This document shows, one piece after another, positions 51,806 to 60,977 of a DNA stretch of 64,000 nucleotides. The notes beneath the pieces are model-generated. The model was not told the DNA's origin. It searched no databases and saw only the letters and a list, made by a program, of their open reading frames with translations. Source of the stretch: Chitinophaga sp. CF118 (GTDB lineage Bacteria > Bacteroidota > Bacteroidia > Chitinophagales > Chitinophagaceae); contig NZ_FOMK01000005.1 in assembly GCF_900112615.1 (NCBI RefSeq), positions 124,001-188,000 of the forward strand, written 5' to 3'. Numbering within the stretch: position 1 is the first letter of the stretch; each line of letters starts with the position of its first letter. The translations under genes and the position numbers were made by a program.

Positions 51806-53032
51806 TTACGCTGCTTGTTTTTTGTTGTCACGGAATAATACCATGAACAGTAGGAACACTACCAGGGCAATACCTGCAGGTATCAGCCAGATCTGACGCC
51901 AGAAGTTCTCAACAGGATTACTTGTGTAGTAATCAGTAATTAATCCGGCTACCCAGAAACCGATCAGCATACCGACACCATAAGTTGCCAGTGTTATTAA
52001 ACCCTGTGCTGCACTTTTGTATTTTTCTCCAGCCTGTGCATCGGTATAGATTTGTCCGGATACAAAGAAGAAGTCGTAACAGATACCATGTAATGCAATA
52101 CCAATCAGCAGCATAAAGGACAGGTCGGTTCCATTACCATAAGCAAAGAGTGTATAACGAACAGCCCATGCCAGCATACCCACCAAAATGGTTTTCTTAA
52201 AACCGAATTTGCTGAAAAATACAGGTATCAGCAACAGGAATAATGTCTCAGAAACCTGGCCAATAGCCATTTTAGCTGTAACATTTTCTATCCCTGTCTG
52301 CTCTATGAATTTATGCGCATTCTGATAGTAGAATGCCAGCGGTATACAAATGAGTATGGAAGAGATGAAGAACACAAGGAAGTTCGGATTCTTCAGTAAT
52401 TTAATAGCATCCAGTCCAAGGAGAGATCCGATGCTGTCTTTTTCATTTTTACTTTTTACAGGAGGGGTTTTAGGTAGTGTAAAGCTGTACAGGCCAAGAA
52501 TGAGGGAAGCTACACCGCCCATTGCAAAAGTATTTTTTAATTGTCCTGCTTCCATGCCATCTTTCCCATCCCAATGGAAGACATAACTGATCAAAAGACC
52601 TGCTACGATCCAACCGATTGTACCCCATATACGTATAGAGGAAAACTCTTTTTCAGGGTTTGTCATCTGACGGAAGGAAACAGAGTTCACCAGAGCTAAT
52701 GTAGGCATATAACCTACCATATAGCCAAACACATAAGGGAAGAACGTACTGATATCATCTGCACGGAACATCAGGTACATCAGGCCAGCACCGATAAGGT
52801 GCAGCACTCCCAGAATCTTTTCTGCATTAAAGTATTTGTCAGCTATCAGTCCTATAATAAACGGGGCAATAATGGCGCCGTAAGACTGAGTGGAAAATAC
52901 ATTGGCTGTTTCCTTTCCATTAGCATGAAGATTTGCTCCAAGAAACGTCCCTAATGTAACGAACCATGAGCCCCAGATGAAGAACTCAAGGAACATCATA
53001 AATGATAACTGAATACGCGTACCTGATTTCAT
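51806..53032 (-). CDS. Nucleoside permease-like MFS transporter (NHS family)
   Basis: The 408-residue protein has twelve transmembrane helices. Family marks include QLSFMMFLEFFIWGSWFVTL at the start, STQSYGAIIAPFIIGLIADK, and the IRIWGTIGWIVAGLLISY block. These are shared with nucleoside:H+ symporters of the NupG type. In Bacteroidota such genes commonly pair with Gfo/Idh/MocA oxidoreductases, as here, and the real substrate may be a sugar or inositol-like compound. The gene begins this small group. Confidence 0.9.
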   Translation of the reverse strand: MKSGTRIQLSFMMFLEFFIWGSWFVTLGTFLGANLHANGKETANVFSTQSYGAIIAPFIIGLIADKYFNAEKILGVLHLIGAGLMYLMFRADDISTFFPYVFGYMVGYMPTLALVNSVSFRQMTNPEKEFSSIRIWGTIGWIVAGLLISYVFHWDGKDGMEAGQLKNTFAMGGVASLILGLYSFTLPKTPPVKSKNEKDSIGSLLGLDAIKLLKNPNFLVFFISSILICIPLAFYYQNAHKFIEQTGIENVTAKMAIGQVSETLFLLLIPVFFSKFGFKKTILVGMLAWAVRYTLFAYGNGTDLSFMLLIGIALHGICYDFFFVSGQIYTDAQAGEKYKSAAQGLITLATYGVGMLIGFWVAGLITDYYTSNPVENFWRQIWLIPAGIALVVFLLFMVLFRDNKKQAA

Positions 53033-53127
53033 AACGATTTTAGTCTTTATAGCTTGATAAAACTTTAGCGCTAAAAGATAAGTAAAATATTATCGAATTT
53101 CCAATTATTAGGTATCAGTGGCGGTTG

Positions 53128-53841
53128 TTATAATATTTTTTTAGGCATAACAGTTATAGCAGAACCTTCAGCCAGCAAGGCAGAAATGGGTGTTTGCTGC
53201 AGCATTGGAACAAAGGCAGACCCATATAATGTCTCCGTATCACAGTCATAGCTGTACTCCCTAACAGGATGTACTCTCCATTGAGGATGGGTTACCTGGT
53301 ACTCGCCGGTATGTGCCGTACCCATATGAGTATATCCCCAGTAATGATCGGTAATAAAGGAGGCTTCACTGCCTTCGGAAATAGGCAATGCCTCTTTGCC
53401 AGCAATGGCTTTCAAATGATTCCAGTGCGGGCCTGTCTTCCATTCATAGGCGACTTCCAGTTGACTGTCAGTATGTTTCCAGGAATGACGCATAACATGG
53501 GTGGCATACTTTTCCTTATACACAGTATTTGCTACGAAGGTGATCATCCTTTTCGGTACCAGTTCCTTTATAAATACAACCCCCCGTTTCCAAATACCGG
53601 CTTCCTTATACCGTACATAAAAGCGGAGGTTTACTTCTTCAAAATGACGGTGAAAGGGAAGAGATAATCCCATTACCCGGGTATTGGTAAACAGGAAACC
53701 AACCAGGCTGGCATAGTGAGTGTTGTTCCATGTATCCAGTTCTGTATGATGGGGTACATATTGTTGTAATACAGCAGGATCTGCTTCAAAATTGATCATG
53801 AGCAGGTTACGCCACTCAGCAGTGAGAAAGGGTTTAGCCAT
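53128..53841 (-). CDS. DUF2071 family protein (YqjF-like)
   Basis: The ATG at 53841 gives MAKPFLTAEWRNLLMINF and 237 residues. The longer start at 53868 would overlap nth. The family sequence WRNLLMINFEADPAVLQQYV, followed by Pro-His-His, is present, with later TNTRVMGLSLPFHRHFEEVN and FIKELVPKRMITFVANTVYK. DUF2071 is a beta-rich fold of unknown function. The gene starts 10 bases after the nth stop on the same strand and is probably cotranscribed with it. Confidence 0.87.
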   Translation of the reverse strand: MAKPFLTAEWRNLLMINFEADPAVLQQYVPHHTELDTWNNTHYASLVGFLFTNTRVMGLSLPFHRHFEEVNLRFYVRYKEAGIWKRGVVFIKELVPKRMITFVANTVYKEKYATHVMRHSWKHTDSQLEVAYEWKTGPHWNHLKAIAGKEALPISEGSEASFITDHYWGYTHMGTAHTGEYQVTHPQWRVHPVREYSYDCDTETLYGSAFVPMLQQTPISALLAEGSAITVMPKKIL

Positions 53842-53851
53842 GGTAGTATTA

Positions 53852-54499
53852 TTAGTTCCCCCGTACAAGTGAGTGGTAGTACTTACATACCGGCCTTAAT
53901 CCGCATTCACCGCATTTGGGTGTACGTGCCACACAAACATAACGGCCATGTAATATTAGCCAGTGATGGGCAATATGTACTTGCTCTTCGGGTATATATT
54001 TCAGAAGTTGTTTTTCTGTTTGAAGCGGAGTGGTAGCATTCGTGGTAAGACCAATCCGGGCCGATACCCGGAATACGTGAGTATCTACCGCCATATTGGG
54101 CTGATGATGCACAACAGAGGTGATCACGTTTGCAGTTTTACGGCCAACGCCGGGCAGGGTAACGAGTTCTTCCACAGTAGAGGGGATCTCACCATGAAAA
54201 TTTTCCACAACCAGCTGAGCCATACCTATCAGGTGTTTGGTCTTATTGTTGGGATAACTGATACTGCGTATAAGAGGGAAAAGGTCGTCGAATGTAGCAT
54301 GGCTTAATGCTTCAACATCCGGATAATTCTTGAAGATAGCGGGCGTAGTCATGTTGACGCGCTTATCTGTACATTGTGCAGACAGGATCACCGCTACCAG
54401 TAATTGGTAAGGATTGTCGTAGATCAGCTCCGTTTCAGCATTGGGAGCATGTTCTTTGAAGTAACTGAGTACAAAGGCAAAGCGTTCTTTCTTTGTCAT
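53852..54499 (-). CDS. nth: Endonuclease III
   Basis: The DNA glycosylase/AP lyase removes oxidised pyrimidines in base excision repair. The ATG at 54499 gives MTKKERFAFVLSYFKEHA and 215 residues. The helix-hairpin-helix LPGVGRKTANV carries the catalytic Lys (about 121), and the Asp is in VDTHVFRVSARIG (about 139). The C-terminal iron-sulfur cluster pattern C-x6-C-x2-C-x5-C is complete. On the minus strand TACCTTTG (54513-54506) lies 7 bases before this ATG; if it is used, the mRNA would be nearly leaderless. Confidence 0.96.
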   Translation of the reverse strand: MTKKERFAFVLSYFKEHAPNAETELIYDNPYQLLVAVILSAQCTDKRVNMTTPAIFKNYPDVEALSHATFDDLFPLIRSISYPNNKTKHLIGMAQLVVENFHGEIPSTVEELVTLPGVGRKTANVITSVVHHQPNMAVDTHVFRVSARIGLTTNATTPLQTEKQLLKYIPEEQVHIAHHWLILHGRYVCVARTPKCGECGLRPVCKYYHSLVRGN

Positions 54500-54551
54500 A
54501 CCTCGCAAAGGTAGGGCAAATTGGGAGCAAACATAGCTGTTATACGGCCAC

Positions 54552-54773
54552 TTATTTTACCGGTTGCGTTTTCTTAGCGTAATCGGAGATTGCCTGCAAT
54601 GTCTCAGGTCTTGGTGAAAAACTAATTGTATCAAGTGCTTTACGTGTTTGATTAAAACAAATTTGTTCTTCACGTGATAGTTCCGGGTCTTGATTTGTCA
54701 TTTTGTTGTGTAGTTTATTGGCGCTATCAGTTACAGGATATAAAGTAGAAAAAAGGTGTGTAGAATTCCCCAT
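54552..54773 (-). CDS. Small hypothetical protein
   Basis: The 73-residue frame begins with ATG and has a composition that looks coded (ELSREEQICFNQTRKALDTI; FSPRPETLQAISDYAKK). It has no membrane segment or signal. I recognise no family. It lies between nth and the FtsB-like gene on the same strand, with no strong promoter or terminator seen, so it may be a small cytosolic protein. ATG 54702 in the same frame would make it shorter (49 residues). Confidence 0.5.
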   Translation of the reverse strand: MGNSTHLFSTLYPVTDSANKLHNKMTNQDPELSREEQICFNQTRKALDTISFSPRPETLQAISDYAKKTQPVK

Positions 54774-54931
54774 GCAAATATATTTTAATGTAAAAGATTA
54801 ATTCATAACAGTATAACGGAGATTGTGCAGAATGTATTGTCAAATTAAACGAAATATTTCGAAACTAAAAATAACAGGGATAGGTGGAAAGAGGGGAAAC
54901 GGGCTACAGTGGGGATAACGTTCTTTTGGGC

Positions 54932-55237
54932 TTATTTTTTCTCGGTAATGATGAACAGATCTTCATCATCTTTCTTCATCAGGTATTTTTCTCTGGCAAA
55001 CTTTTCCAGCTTCTCCGGACTGGATAATAGTTCCTCCTGCTCTTTCCTCGTCTGGTCTATTTCATTCTGGAAGAAGGCCTTCTGATCTTCAAGTTTGTTT
55101 ACTTCAGACCGTAACTCGTACTGAGACAGGAAATTATTACGGTCCATTGAAGACAGCCATACCACGAAAGCCACGGCAGCAATGAAAAACTTGTTTTTCA
55201 TGTAAGCGGGTATTTTTATGGATTTAAGCCAGGACAT
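54932..55237 (-). CDS. FtsB/DivIC-type septum formation initiator
   Basis: The ATG at 55237 gives a protein of 101 residues. It has a short cytoplasmic start, one transmembrane helix (FFIAAVAFVVWLSSM), and a coiled coil (ELRSEVNKLEDQKAFFQNEI with QTRKEQEELL). The end part, PEKLEKFAREKYLMKKDDED, is the FtsB/DivIC signature. It joins FtsL and FtsQ at the division septum. The gene follows enolase on the same strand, which is the usual order in Bacteroidota (and in E. coli for ftsB after eno). Confidence 0.92.
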   Translation of the reverse strand: MSWLKSIKIPAYMKNKFFIAAVAFVVWLSSMDRNNFLSQYELRSEVNKLEDQKAFFQNEIDQTRKEQEELLSSPEKLEKFAREKYLMKKDDEDLFIITEKK

Positions 55238-55378
55238 AATAATATAAGAGGAATGAGTTTTAAAAAAAGTCCGGGTTTTGAAGTAACTCAAAACCCGGAA
55301 ATATCGACCACTAGCTAAAATATCGGCAATCAAAGATCACAAAACTCTAAAATTGATGCGCGAAATCCAATCTATAGT

Positions 55379-56671
55379 TTACTTCTTACCAAATTTAATG
55401 GATTTTCCCGGATAAAAAGCTACCTCGTCCAATTCCTCTTCAATACGGAGTAACTGGTTGTATTTAGCCATACGGTCTGTACGGGAAGCAGAACCAGTCT
55501 TGATCTGACCACAGTTCAGTGCTACTGCCAGGTCAGCAATAGTGGTATCTTCAGTTTCGCCGGAACGGTGACTCATGATTGAAGTATAACCAGCTTTGTG
55601 GGCCATGTTTACTGCTTCGATCGTTTCAGTAACAGTACCGATCTGGTTTACCTTAACCAGGATGCTGTTAGCAATGTTCTGGTCGATACCTTGTTTCAGA
55701 CGTTTAACGTTGGTTACGAACAGGTCATCACCTACCAGCTGTATTTTGGTACCTAAAACTTCGGTCATTTTTTTCCAGCCAGCCCAATCATCTTCAGCCA
55801 TACCGTCTTCGATAGAAACAATAGGGTATTTATTGCACCACTCAGCCCAATAAGCAACCATTTCATCGCTGCTGATCACTTTCTGAGAGCTTTTGTAGAA
55901 TTTGTAAGTTTTGGTAGCCTCATCGTACATTTCGCTGCTTGCAGCATCCAGTGCAATACCTACCTGCTCACCTGGTTTGTAACCAGCTGCTTCGATAGCC
56001 AGCAGTACTGTTTCGATAGCTTCCTCATTGCTCTGGATTTCAGGAGCAAAACCACCTTCATCACCTACGTTGGTACTGTAACCTTTCTTTTTCAGAACGG
56101 ATTTCAGGTGATGGAATATTTCAACGCCCCAGCGCAGACCTTCAGAGAAAGAAGGAGCACCAAAAGGAACGATCATAAATTCCTGGAAGTCGATTTTGTT
56201 ATCAGCATGTGCACCGCCGTTGATGATATTCATCAAAGGAACAGGAAGGGTGAAACCGTTTACACCACCCAGGTAACGGTACAGGGGCAGGTTAGCTTCG
56301 TCAGCAGCAGCTTTTGCAACAGCCATGCTCACTGCCAGGGTTGCGTTAGCGCCCAGTTTGCCTTTGTTTTCTGTGCCATCCAGCTCAATCAGAAACTTGT
56401 CAATACCGGCCTGGTCCTTAATATCCCATCCAATAAGTTCCTCAGCAATAATATCGTTGATATTGTTTACAGCTTGCAAAACGCCTTTACCCATGTATAC
56501 GGATTTGTCGTTATCGCGGAGTTCAACAGCCTCATGCTTGCCTGTAGAAGCGCCGGAAGGTACGGCAGCACGGCCAAAATGACCGTCTTCTGTGGTTACA
56601 TCTACTTCTACTGTTGGATTTCCACGGCTGTCAAGGATTTGCCTGGCATGGATTTCTGAAATGGTACTCAT
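55379..56671 (-). CDS. eno: Enolase
   Basis: The 430-residue glycolytic enzyme converts 2-phosphoglycerate to phosphoenolpyruvate. The N-terminal IHARQILDSRGNPTVEVDV is standard. The active-site loops AVPSGASTGKHEAVEL, the metal residues in VSIEDGMAEDDW and QLVGDDLFVTN, and the SIMSHRSGETEDTTIADLAV block with its catalytic Lys/Ser region are all present. Length equals the family norm. It lies upstream of the FtsB-like gene (141 bases) and downstream of the gldA terminator. Confidence 0.98.
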   Translation of the reverse strand: MSTISEIHARQILDSRGNPTVEVDVTTEDGHFGRAAVPSGASTGKHEAVELRDNDKSVYMGKGVLQAVNNINDIIAEELIGWDIKDQAGIDKFLIELDGTENKGKLGANATLAVSMAVAKAAADEANLPLYRYLGGVNGFTLPVPLMNIINGGAHADNKIDFQEFMIVPFGAPSFSEGLRWGVEIFHHLKSVLKKKGYSTNVGDEGGFAPEIQSNEEAIETVLLAIEAAGYKPGEQVGIALDAASSEMYDEATKTYKFYKSSQKVISSDEMVAYWAEWCNKYPIVSIEDGMAEDDWAGWKKMTEVLGTKIQLVGDDLFVTNVKRLKQGIDQNIANSILVKVNQIGTVTETIEAVNMAHKAGYTSIMSHRSGETEDTTIADLAVALNCGQIKTGSASRTDRMAKYNQLLRIEEELDEVAFYPGKSIKFGKK

Positions 56672-56693
56672 CTTTGTAAAGTTGTTTTATTAT

Positions 56694-56753
56694 TTTAAAA
56701 AAGCTTCAAGTTGCAATATGCAAGCGTCGCTGCTATATTGTAGCTTGAGGCTT
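56694..56753 (-). terminator. Intrinsic terminator overlapping the end of gldA
   Basis: The arms 56701-56719 and 56735-56753 pair with three mismatches in 19 bases. On the minus strand the stem is followed by TTTTTTAAAA. The first arm includes the last codons and stop of gldA. Confidence 0.75.
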
Positions 56754-57665
56754 GTCGGCCGTTAGTTGCCTGAATATCGCTTCCAGGCTTTGCGAATTGC
56801 TCTGCAAAGAAAGGATGTTCCGGTTATTTATCAAAGCAAATTGTAAGAGGTTTTTCTGCACCTCTTCTATATTGGCTGCAAATAGCTGCCATGTCTGGTT
56901 ATCCTGCTGTTTGATGCGGGTTACTCCTCCCAGTTGCTCCAGATCAGCTGCCGAAGGTAATGGTTCCCCAAAGGATACCTGTATATAACCATTTTCGGAG
57001 CCTCCTTGTTGCAATTGCTGCAAAGAATCATCCGCAATGATTTTTCCTTTGTTAATAATGATCACTCTGCTGCACATTGCCTCTACTTCCTGCATAATAT
57101 GCGTGCTCAGCACCACCGTCTTATTCTGCCCCAGTTCCTTAATCACCTGGCGGATGTCTGCCAATTGATTAGGGTCCAGTCCTGATGTAGGTTCATCCAG
57201 GATCAGCACTTCCGGATCATGTAGCAATGCCTGGGCCAATCCCACCCGCTGTTTATAACCTTTTGAAAGAGCACCTATCTTTTTCTTGCTTTCAGGGAGC
57301 AAACCTGTCAGTGCAATGATATCGGCAATGCGTTGATCACTTTTCTTACCAAGTTTATGTACCTGAGCAATAAAACCCAGGAACTCCTTTATATACATAT
57401 CAAAATACAGAGGGTTCGCTTCCGGCAGATAACCGACACGTTGCCTTACTTCTATGGGATGGGTAGTCACATCATAACCGCAAACGCTGGCCTGACCTCC
57501 ACTGGGTGGCAAATAGCCGGTGATCATTTTCATGGTCGTGCTTTTGCCGGCACCATTAGGTCCCAGAAAGCCTACCACTTCTCCTTTATTGAGAGTGAAG
57601 GAGATATCGTCCACCGCCCGCTGTTCCCCGTATACCTTGCTTAACTGTGTAACTGTGATTGACAT
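56733..57665 (-). CDS. gldA: GldA-type ABC transporter ATPase
   Basis: The 310-residue ATPase has Walker A GFLGPNGAGKST (about 33-42), the signature ALSKGYKQRVGLAQAL, Walker B EVLILDEPTSGLDP, and a C-terminal extension of about 90 residues. This is the form of GldA, which with GldF and GldG makes an ABC complex needed for gliding motility in Flavobacterium; close paralogs serve other exports. VGYLPEANPLYFDMYIKEFL in the Q-loop part is typical. gldF/gldG are not adjacent. A terminator overlaps its end. Confidence 0.88.
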   Translation of the reverse strand: MSITVTQLSKVYGEQRAVDDISFTLNKGEVVGFLGPNGAGKSTTMKMITGYLPPSGGQASVCGYDVTTHPIEVRQRVGYLPEANPLYFDMYIKEFLGFIAQVHKLGKKSDQRIADIIALTGLLPESKKKIGALSKGYKQRVGLAQALLHDPEVLILDEPTSGLDPNQLADIRQVIKELGQNKTVVLSTHIMQEVEAMCSRVIIINKGKIIADDSLQQLQQGGSENGYIQVSFGEPLPSAADLEQLGGVTRIKQQDNQTWQLFAANIEEVQKNLLQFALINNRNILSLQSNSQSLEAIFRQLTADKPQATI

Positions 57666-58153
57666 AAGGTTTTCCGCTTTGGCGCGGCTAAAGTACGGAA
57701 TTTAATTGTTCCCTGTAAGCGGATAATTGTTATTAATTACGATCCAGGTAAATGAGTTTAAAATGATAACAGATGATTATTAACTATCATTTTAGAAGAT
57801 ATTTGTATTGCTGTAAAGTGTTGGATTTCATAATAGGAACAGCATAGTATAAATGTATTTTTGCGCTTATCGGGATAATACATTTCCTGTTAGCTCATTT
57901 AAAAAAATAAAATTTAGTGGCTGGTTTCTTTACAACGGGTGGAGTAAAGCATTAAAATATAACAAAATCTTTTACCAAATTAGGCTCCGAATACTTAAAT
58001 TTAAAATATATTCACGGCCTATATATGCGAAAAATATAAATTGCTAATGCGTGATAATAAACCTGATGGGACTTTAAGGTACTACCGCTTAATGATACTG
58101 CTTTGTTAATCAACTAAATTCATGATTATTAAACCCAGATAAATATACATTTA
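57666..58153. other. AT-rich intergenic region before the second Ter operon
   Basis: The 488-base region separates divergent gldA and terD. It has an inverted repeat TAAAATGATA (57759-57768) with TATCATTTTA (57785-57794), and a TATTTTTG -7-like box at 57856-57863, about 290 bases before terD. No -33 TTTG is seen at the usual spacing. A 64-codon frame at 57853 is not convincing because its start overlaps that box and its composition follows the AT-rich DNA. Confidence 0.5.
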
Positions 58154-58729
58154 ATGCCTATTAACTTACAAAAGGGACAAAAGATTGACATAGGACTTTC
58201 CAACATCAGCGTGGGTTTGGGATGGAATCCCAATGAGGGTACAGGTGGGGCTTTTGATCTTGACGCATCAGCGTTTATGATAGATGCCAACCGGGTAATA
58301 CCAACAGAAGGGTATTTCGTTTTCTATGGCAATACCACTTCTCCCGATGACGCGCTGCATCATACAGGTGATGATCCTACAGGGGGCAACAGTGCTGAAG
58401 GAGATGATGAAATTATTAAGATAGACCTCTCTAAAGTAAATCCCGATATCAAAGAAATCCTGTTCGTGGTAACGATCCATGATGCAGTTGGCAGAAGACA
58501 AAACTTCGGACAGGTACGTAATTCGTATATACGTATCGTTAATGAGGCAAATGGCGAAGAAATAGCCAAGTACGAATTGGGTGAAGATTTCTCAATAGAA
58601 ACAGGTGTTGAATTCGGACGACTCTATAACCGTGAAGGTAAATGGCGCTTTGAGGCCTCCGGTATCGGATACAAAGAAGACCTGGCCTACTTCCTGGCTA
58701 AATATTACAAAGGACAGATCATTAAGTAG
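58154..58729 (+). CDS. TerD family protein, first gene of second Ter operon
   Basis: The 191-residue protein is a single TerD domain with acidic loops FDLDAS (34-39) and GDDPTGGNSAEGDDE (72-86). RQNFGQVRNSYIRIVNE follows in the middle. It is the closest paralog of the TerD at 9525, sharing the same arrangement and 22 identical bases near the start (58160-58181 and 9531-9552). A calcium-binding stress protein is the best call. It is 21 bases upstream of the next TerD gene. Confidence 0.95.
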   Translation: MPINLQKGQKIDIGLSNISVGLGWNPNEGTGGAFDLDASAFMIDANRVIPTEGYFVFYGNTTSPDDALHHTGDDPTGGNSAEGDDEIIKIDLSKVNPDIKEILFVVTIHDAVGRRQNFGQVRNSYIRIVNEANGEEIAKYELGEDFSIETGVEFGRLYNREGKWRFEASGIGYKEDLAYFLAKYYKGQIIK

Positions 58730-58750
58730 TATAAAAAAAACAAAAAAAAC

Positions 58751-59419
58751 ATGGCAATAAATCTTGTAAAAGGGCAAACGATAGACCTTCGTAAAAACGA
58801 TAAAGGTGAGAGCTTCGATCTGACAACTGTAACCATCGGATTAGGATGGGATATCCGTAAAAAAAGCGGCGGTTTTTTAGGGAAATTATTAGGTGGAAAA
58901 GAAGAAGAATTTGACCTTGACGCAATTGCATTTCTGCTGGATAAAAATGGTAAAGTAGCTGACCTGGGTAAAACCGTAAAAACAAATGATGGCCGCAACC
59001 TCAGTTTATACCAGGGTGATGTGATCTTCTTTAACAGTATGAAACATCCTTCCGGTAATATCTGGCTCACAGGCGATAACCGCACGGGTGCAGGAGATGG
59101 AGATGATGAGCAGATCATTGTAAAACTGGATAATCTTGATCCTAAATACGATAAGATCCTTTTCGTTGTATCTATATACCAGGGCCGTCAGCGTAACCAA
59201 CATTTCGGAGGCGTAGAAAATGCATTTATCCGTGCAGTAGACAGCAAAGGAAAAGAAATTGCAAAATTTAATCTCTCCGGCGAAGCCGCTTATAATAATA
59301 TGTGTTCAATGGTATTTGCAGAAGTGTATCGTAAAGATGGCACCTGGAAATTCAGGGCAATAGGCGATCCTCAGCCTGCAGACAGCTTTGTGGATATCCT
59401 GAAAAGTTATGTTTATTAA
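58751..59419 (+). CDS. TerD family protein, TerZ-like, with Gly/Lys insertion
   Basis: The 222-residue protein is the longest TerD member here. Between the first strand and the acidic loop FDLDA (54-58) it has an insertion, KKSGGFLGKLLGGKEEE, which looks amphipathic and could touch membranes. The second loop is GDNRTGAGDGDDEQ (108-121). A further difference is AYNNMCSMVFAEVYR near the end. It is 21 bases after the first TerD and 23 bases before a TerY gene. Confidence 0.93.
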   Translation: MAINLVKGQTIDLRKNDKGESFDLTTVTIGLGWDIRKKSGGFLGKLLGGKEEEFDLDAIAFLLDKNGKVADLGKTVKTNDGRNLSLYQGDVIFFNSMKHPSGNIWLTGDNRTGAGDGDDEQIIVKLDNLDPKYDKILFVVSIYQGRQRNQHFGGVENAFIRAVDSKGKEIAKFNLSGEAAYNNMCSMVFAEVYRKDGTWKFRAIGDPQPADSFVDILKSYVY

Positions 59420-59442
59420 TTCACGTTTACTATTCGTCGTTC

Positions 59443-60081
59443 ATGAGAAGATTACCGGTTTACTTAGTGTTGGATACATCAGGATCTATGAGCGGAGAGC
59501 CCATAGAAGCTGTTAAGAATGGTGTGCAGGTATTAATATCAACTTTAAGGCAGGACCCTTATGCACTGGAAACTGCTTTTATCAGCGTCCTCACTTTTAA
59601 TAGTGAGGCACGCCAGTTGATCCCGTTAACCGATTTGTCTTCCTTTCAGATGCAGGAAATAAAAGCATCAGGCGGTACCTCCCTGGGAGCTGTGCTGCAA
59701 TTGCTGGCAGATTGCATCAGAAGAGAAGTAATCACCTCTACACAGGATGTGAAAGGAGACTGGAAACCATTAATCTTCCTGATGACAGACGGAATTCCTA
59801 CGGATCAGTGGCAGCAGGGATTAAACGCTTTTAAAAATAGTAAAACCGGTATCACAGTTGCCTGTGCTGCCGGTAACGGAGCAGATGTAAATCTTCTGAA
59901 ACAAATAACAGATACAGTGGTGTCTCTTGATACAGCAGATGCTGCTGCGATCAAAGCCTTCTTTAAATGGGTGTCTGCTTCTGTAAGTACTGGTAGCCAG
60001 AAAATAGAAAGTGGAGGAAAAGAGGTAGCAGGACTGAATGAACTGCCTCCTCCGCCTCCGGAAGTGAATATTGTTGTTTAG
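59443..60081 (+). CDS. TerY-type von Willebrand factor A protein
   Basis: The 212-residue protein is a VWA domain with a complete metal-ion-dependent adhesion site: DTSGS (residues 11-15), Thr in GGTSLG (about 79), and Asp in LMTDGIPTD (about 116). TerY proteins are adaptors of Ter complexes, believed to link TerD proteins to phosphorylation enzymes. The last residues are ELPPPPPEVNIVV, a proline run followed by hydrophobic residues, which recurs in the TerY encoded two genes later. It starts 23 bases after terZ-like. Confidence 0.93.
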   Translation: MRRLPVYLVLDTSGSMSGEPIEAVKNGVQVLISTLRQDPYALETAFISVLTFNSEARQLIPLTDLSSFQMQEIKASGGTSLGAVLQLLADCIRREVITSTQDVKGDWKPLIFLMTDGIPTDQWQQGLNAFKNSKTGITVACAAGNGADVNLLKQITDTVVSLDTADAAAIKAFFKWVSASVSTGSQKIESGGKEVAGLNELPPPPPEVNIVV

Positions 60082-60113
60082 CAATGGCATTAACCCTTTA
60101 AATATGTCCTTTT

Positions 60114-60977
60114 ATGAAAGATGTATTTGCCTTACATCGCATTGTAGATGCCAACGAGTTTTCGTTCGATCCTGCTGCCTACAGTCGCTTTAAATTTGGC
60201 GACAGTACTGCTGCAGATGCTTTTGGGACGGCCCTTGCCAACGGATTTATTACAACACATGGTACCGCATTGTTGCAGTGTGAACAGCTGGTGATATTGC
60301 CAAGTCCTTACACTTCAATACCCACTGCCTCATATTTTCTGACGCTTACGTTTGCGAAAGTGTTAAACCGCTTTCTGTGTATGAATGACCGTAAACCGGC
60401 AGAATATTCAAAAATCCACCGGTACAAAACATACAGTATCGATTATGGTGCATTGGATATGCAAAGCCGGGAAGCACTTATCATTAATGATAAGTATCAC
60501 CTGGACAAAGAATTTCTAGGTGATAAAACATTGATCTTTACAGATGATATCCGCATAACAGGCAGTCATGAACTGATTATCCGTAATCTGCTGGAGGGTT
60601 ATAAACTGGACAACGATGCTTATTTTCTGTATTATGCTCAATTGCATAATACAAATATTCATCCCAGCATTGAAAATAAGTTGAACTACTATACAGTAAA
60701 CTCCTTGCAAAGCCTGGCTGCTGTGCTGTCTATGCCATCATTCAGATTTAATACGCGGGTAGTAAAGTATATTCTGAATGCGCCGGAACAGGAGTTTAGA
60801 AACCTGATTTCACAGCAATCAACTACCTTCCTGCAGGAACTGGGCGATTTATGCATCAGTAATAACTATCACCAGATGGAAGAATACCGCTCTAATGCAA
60901 CATACTTATTCAATCACCTGCAAAAGATGGTACCGTCATGGCAAATGATTCTAAAGAAAGAAATGCAATTGATATGA
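60114..60977 (+). CDS. Phosphoribosyltransferase-like enzyme of the Ter system
   Basis: The 287-residue protein has a type I phosphoribosyltransferase core. The motif LIFTDDIRITGSHELII (about residues 140-156) corresponds to the PRPP loop (two acidic residues, then TG). An upstream LVILPSPYTSIPTASYF fits the pyrophosphate loop. A C-terminal extension of about 80 residues is helical. Enzymes of this kind occur in Ter gene clusters and have been proposed to make a nucleoside-like metabolite. Its stop overlaps the next ATG (ATGA), so it is coupled to the second TerY gene. Confidence 0.82.
   Translation: MKDVFALHRIVDANEFSFDPAAYSRFKFGDSTAADAFGTALANGFITTHGTALLQCEQLVILPSPYTSIPTASYFLTLTFAKVLNRFLCMNDRKPAEYSKIHRYKTYSIDYGALDMQSREALIINDKYHLDKEFLGDKTLIFTDDIRITGSHELIIRNLLEGYKLDNDAYFLYYAQLHNTNIHPSIENKLNYYTVNSLQSLAAVLSMPSFRFNTRVVKYILNAPEQEFRNLISQQSTTFLQELGDLCISNNYHQMEEYRSNATYLFNHLQKMVPSWQMILKKEMQLI

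Noticed and set aside
57853..58047. 64-codon frame before the second Ter operon
   Set aside because: The start overlaps a -7-like box, the composition mirrors the AT-rich DNA, and no motif or signal is visible.
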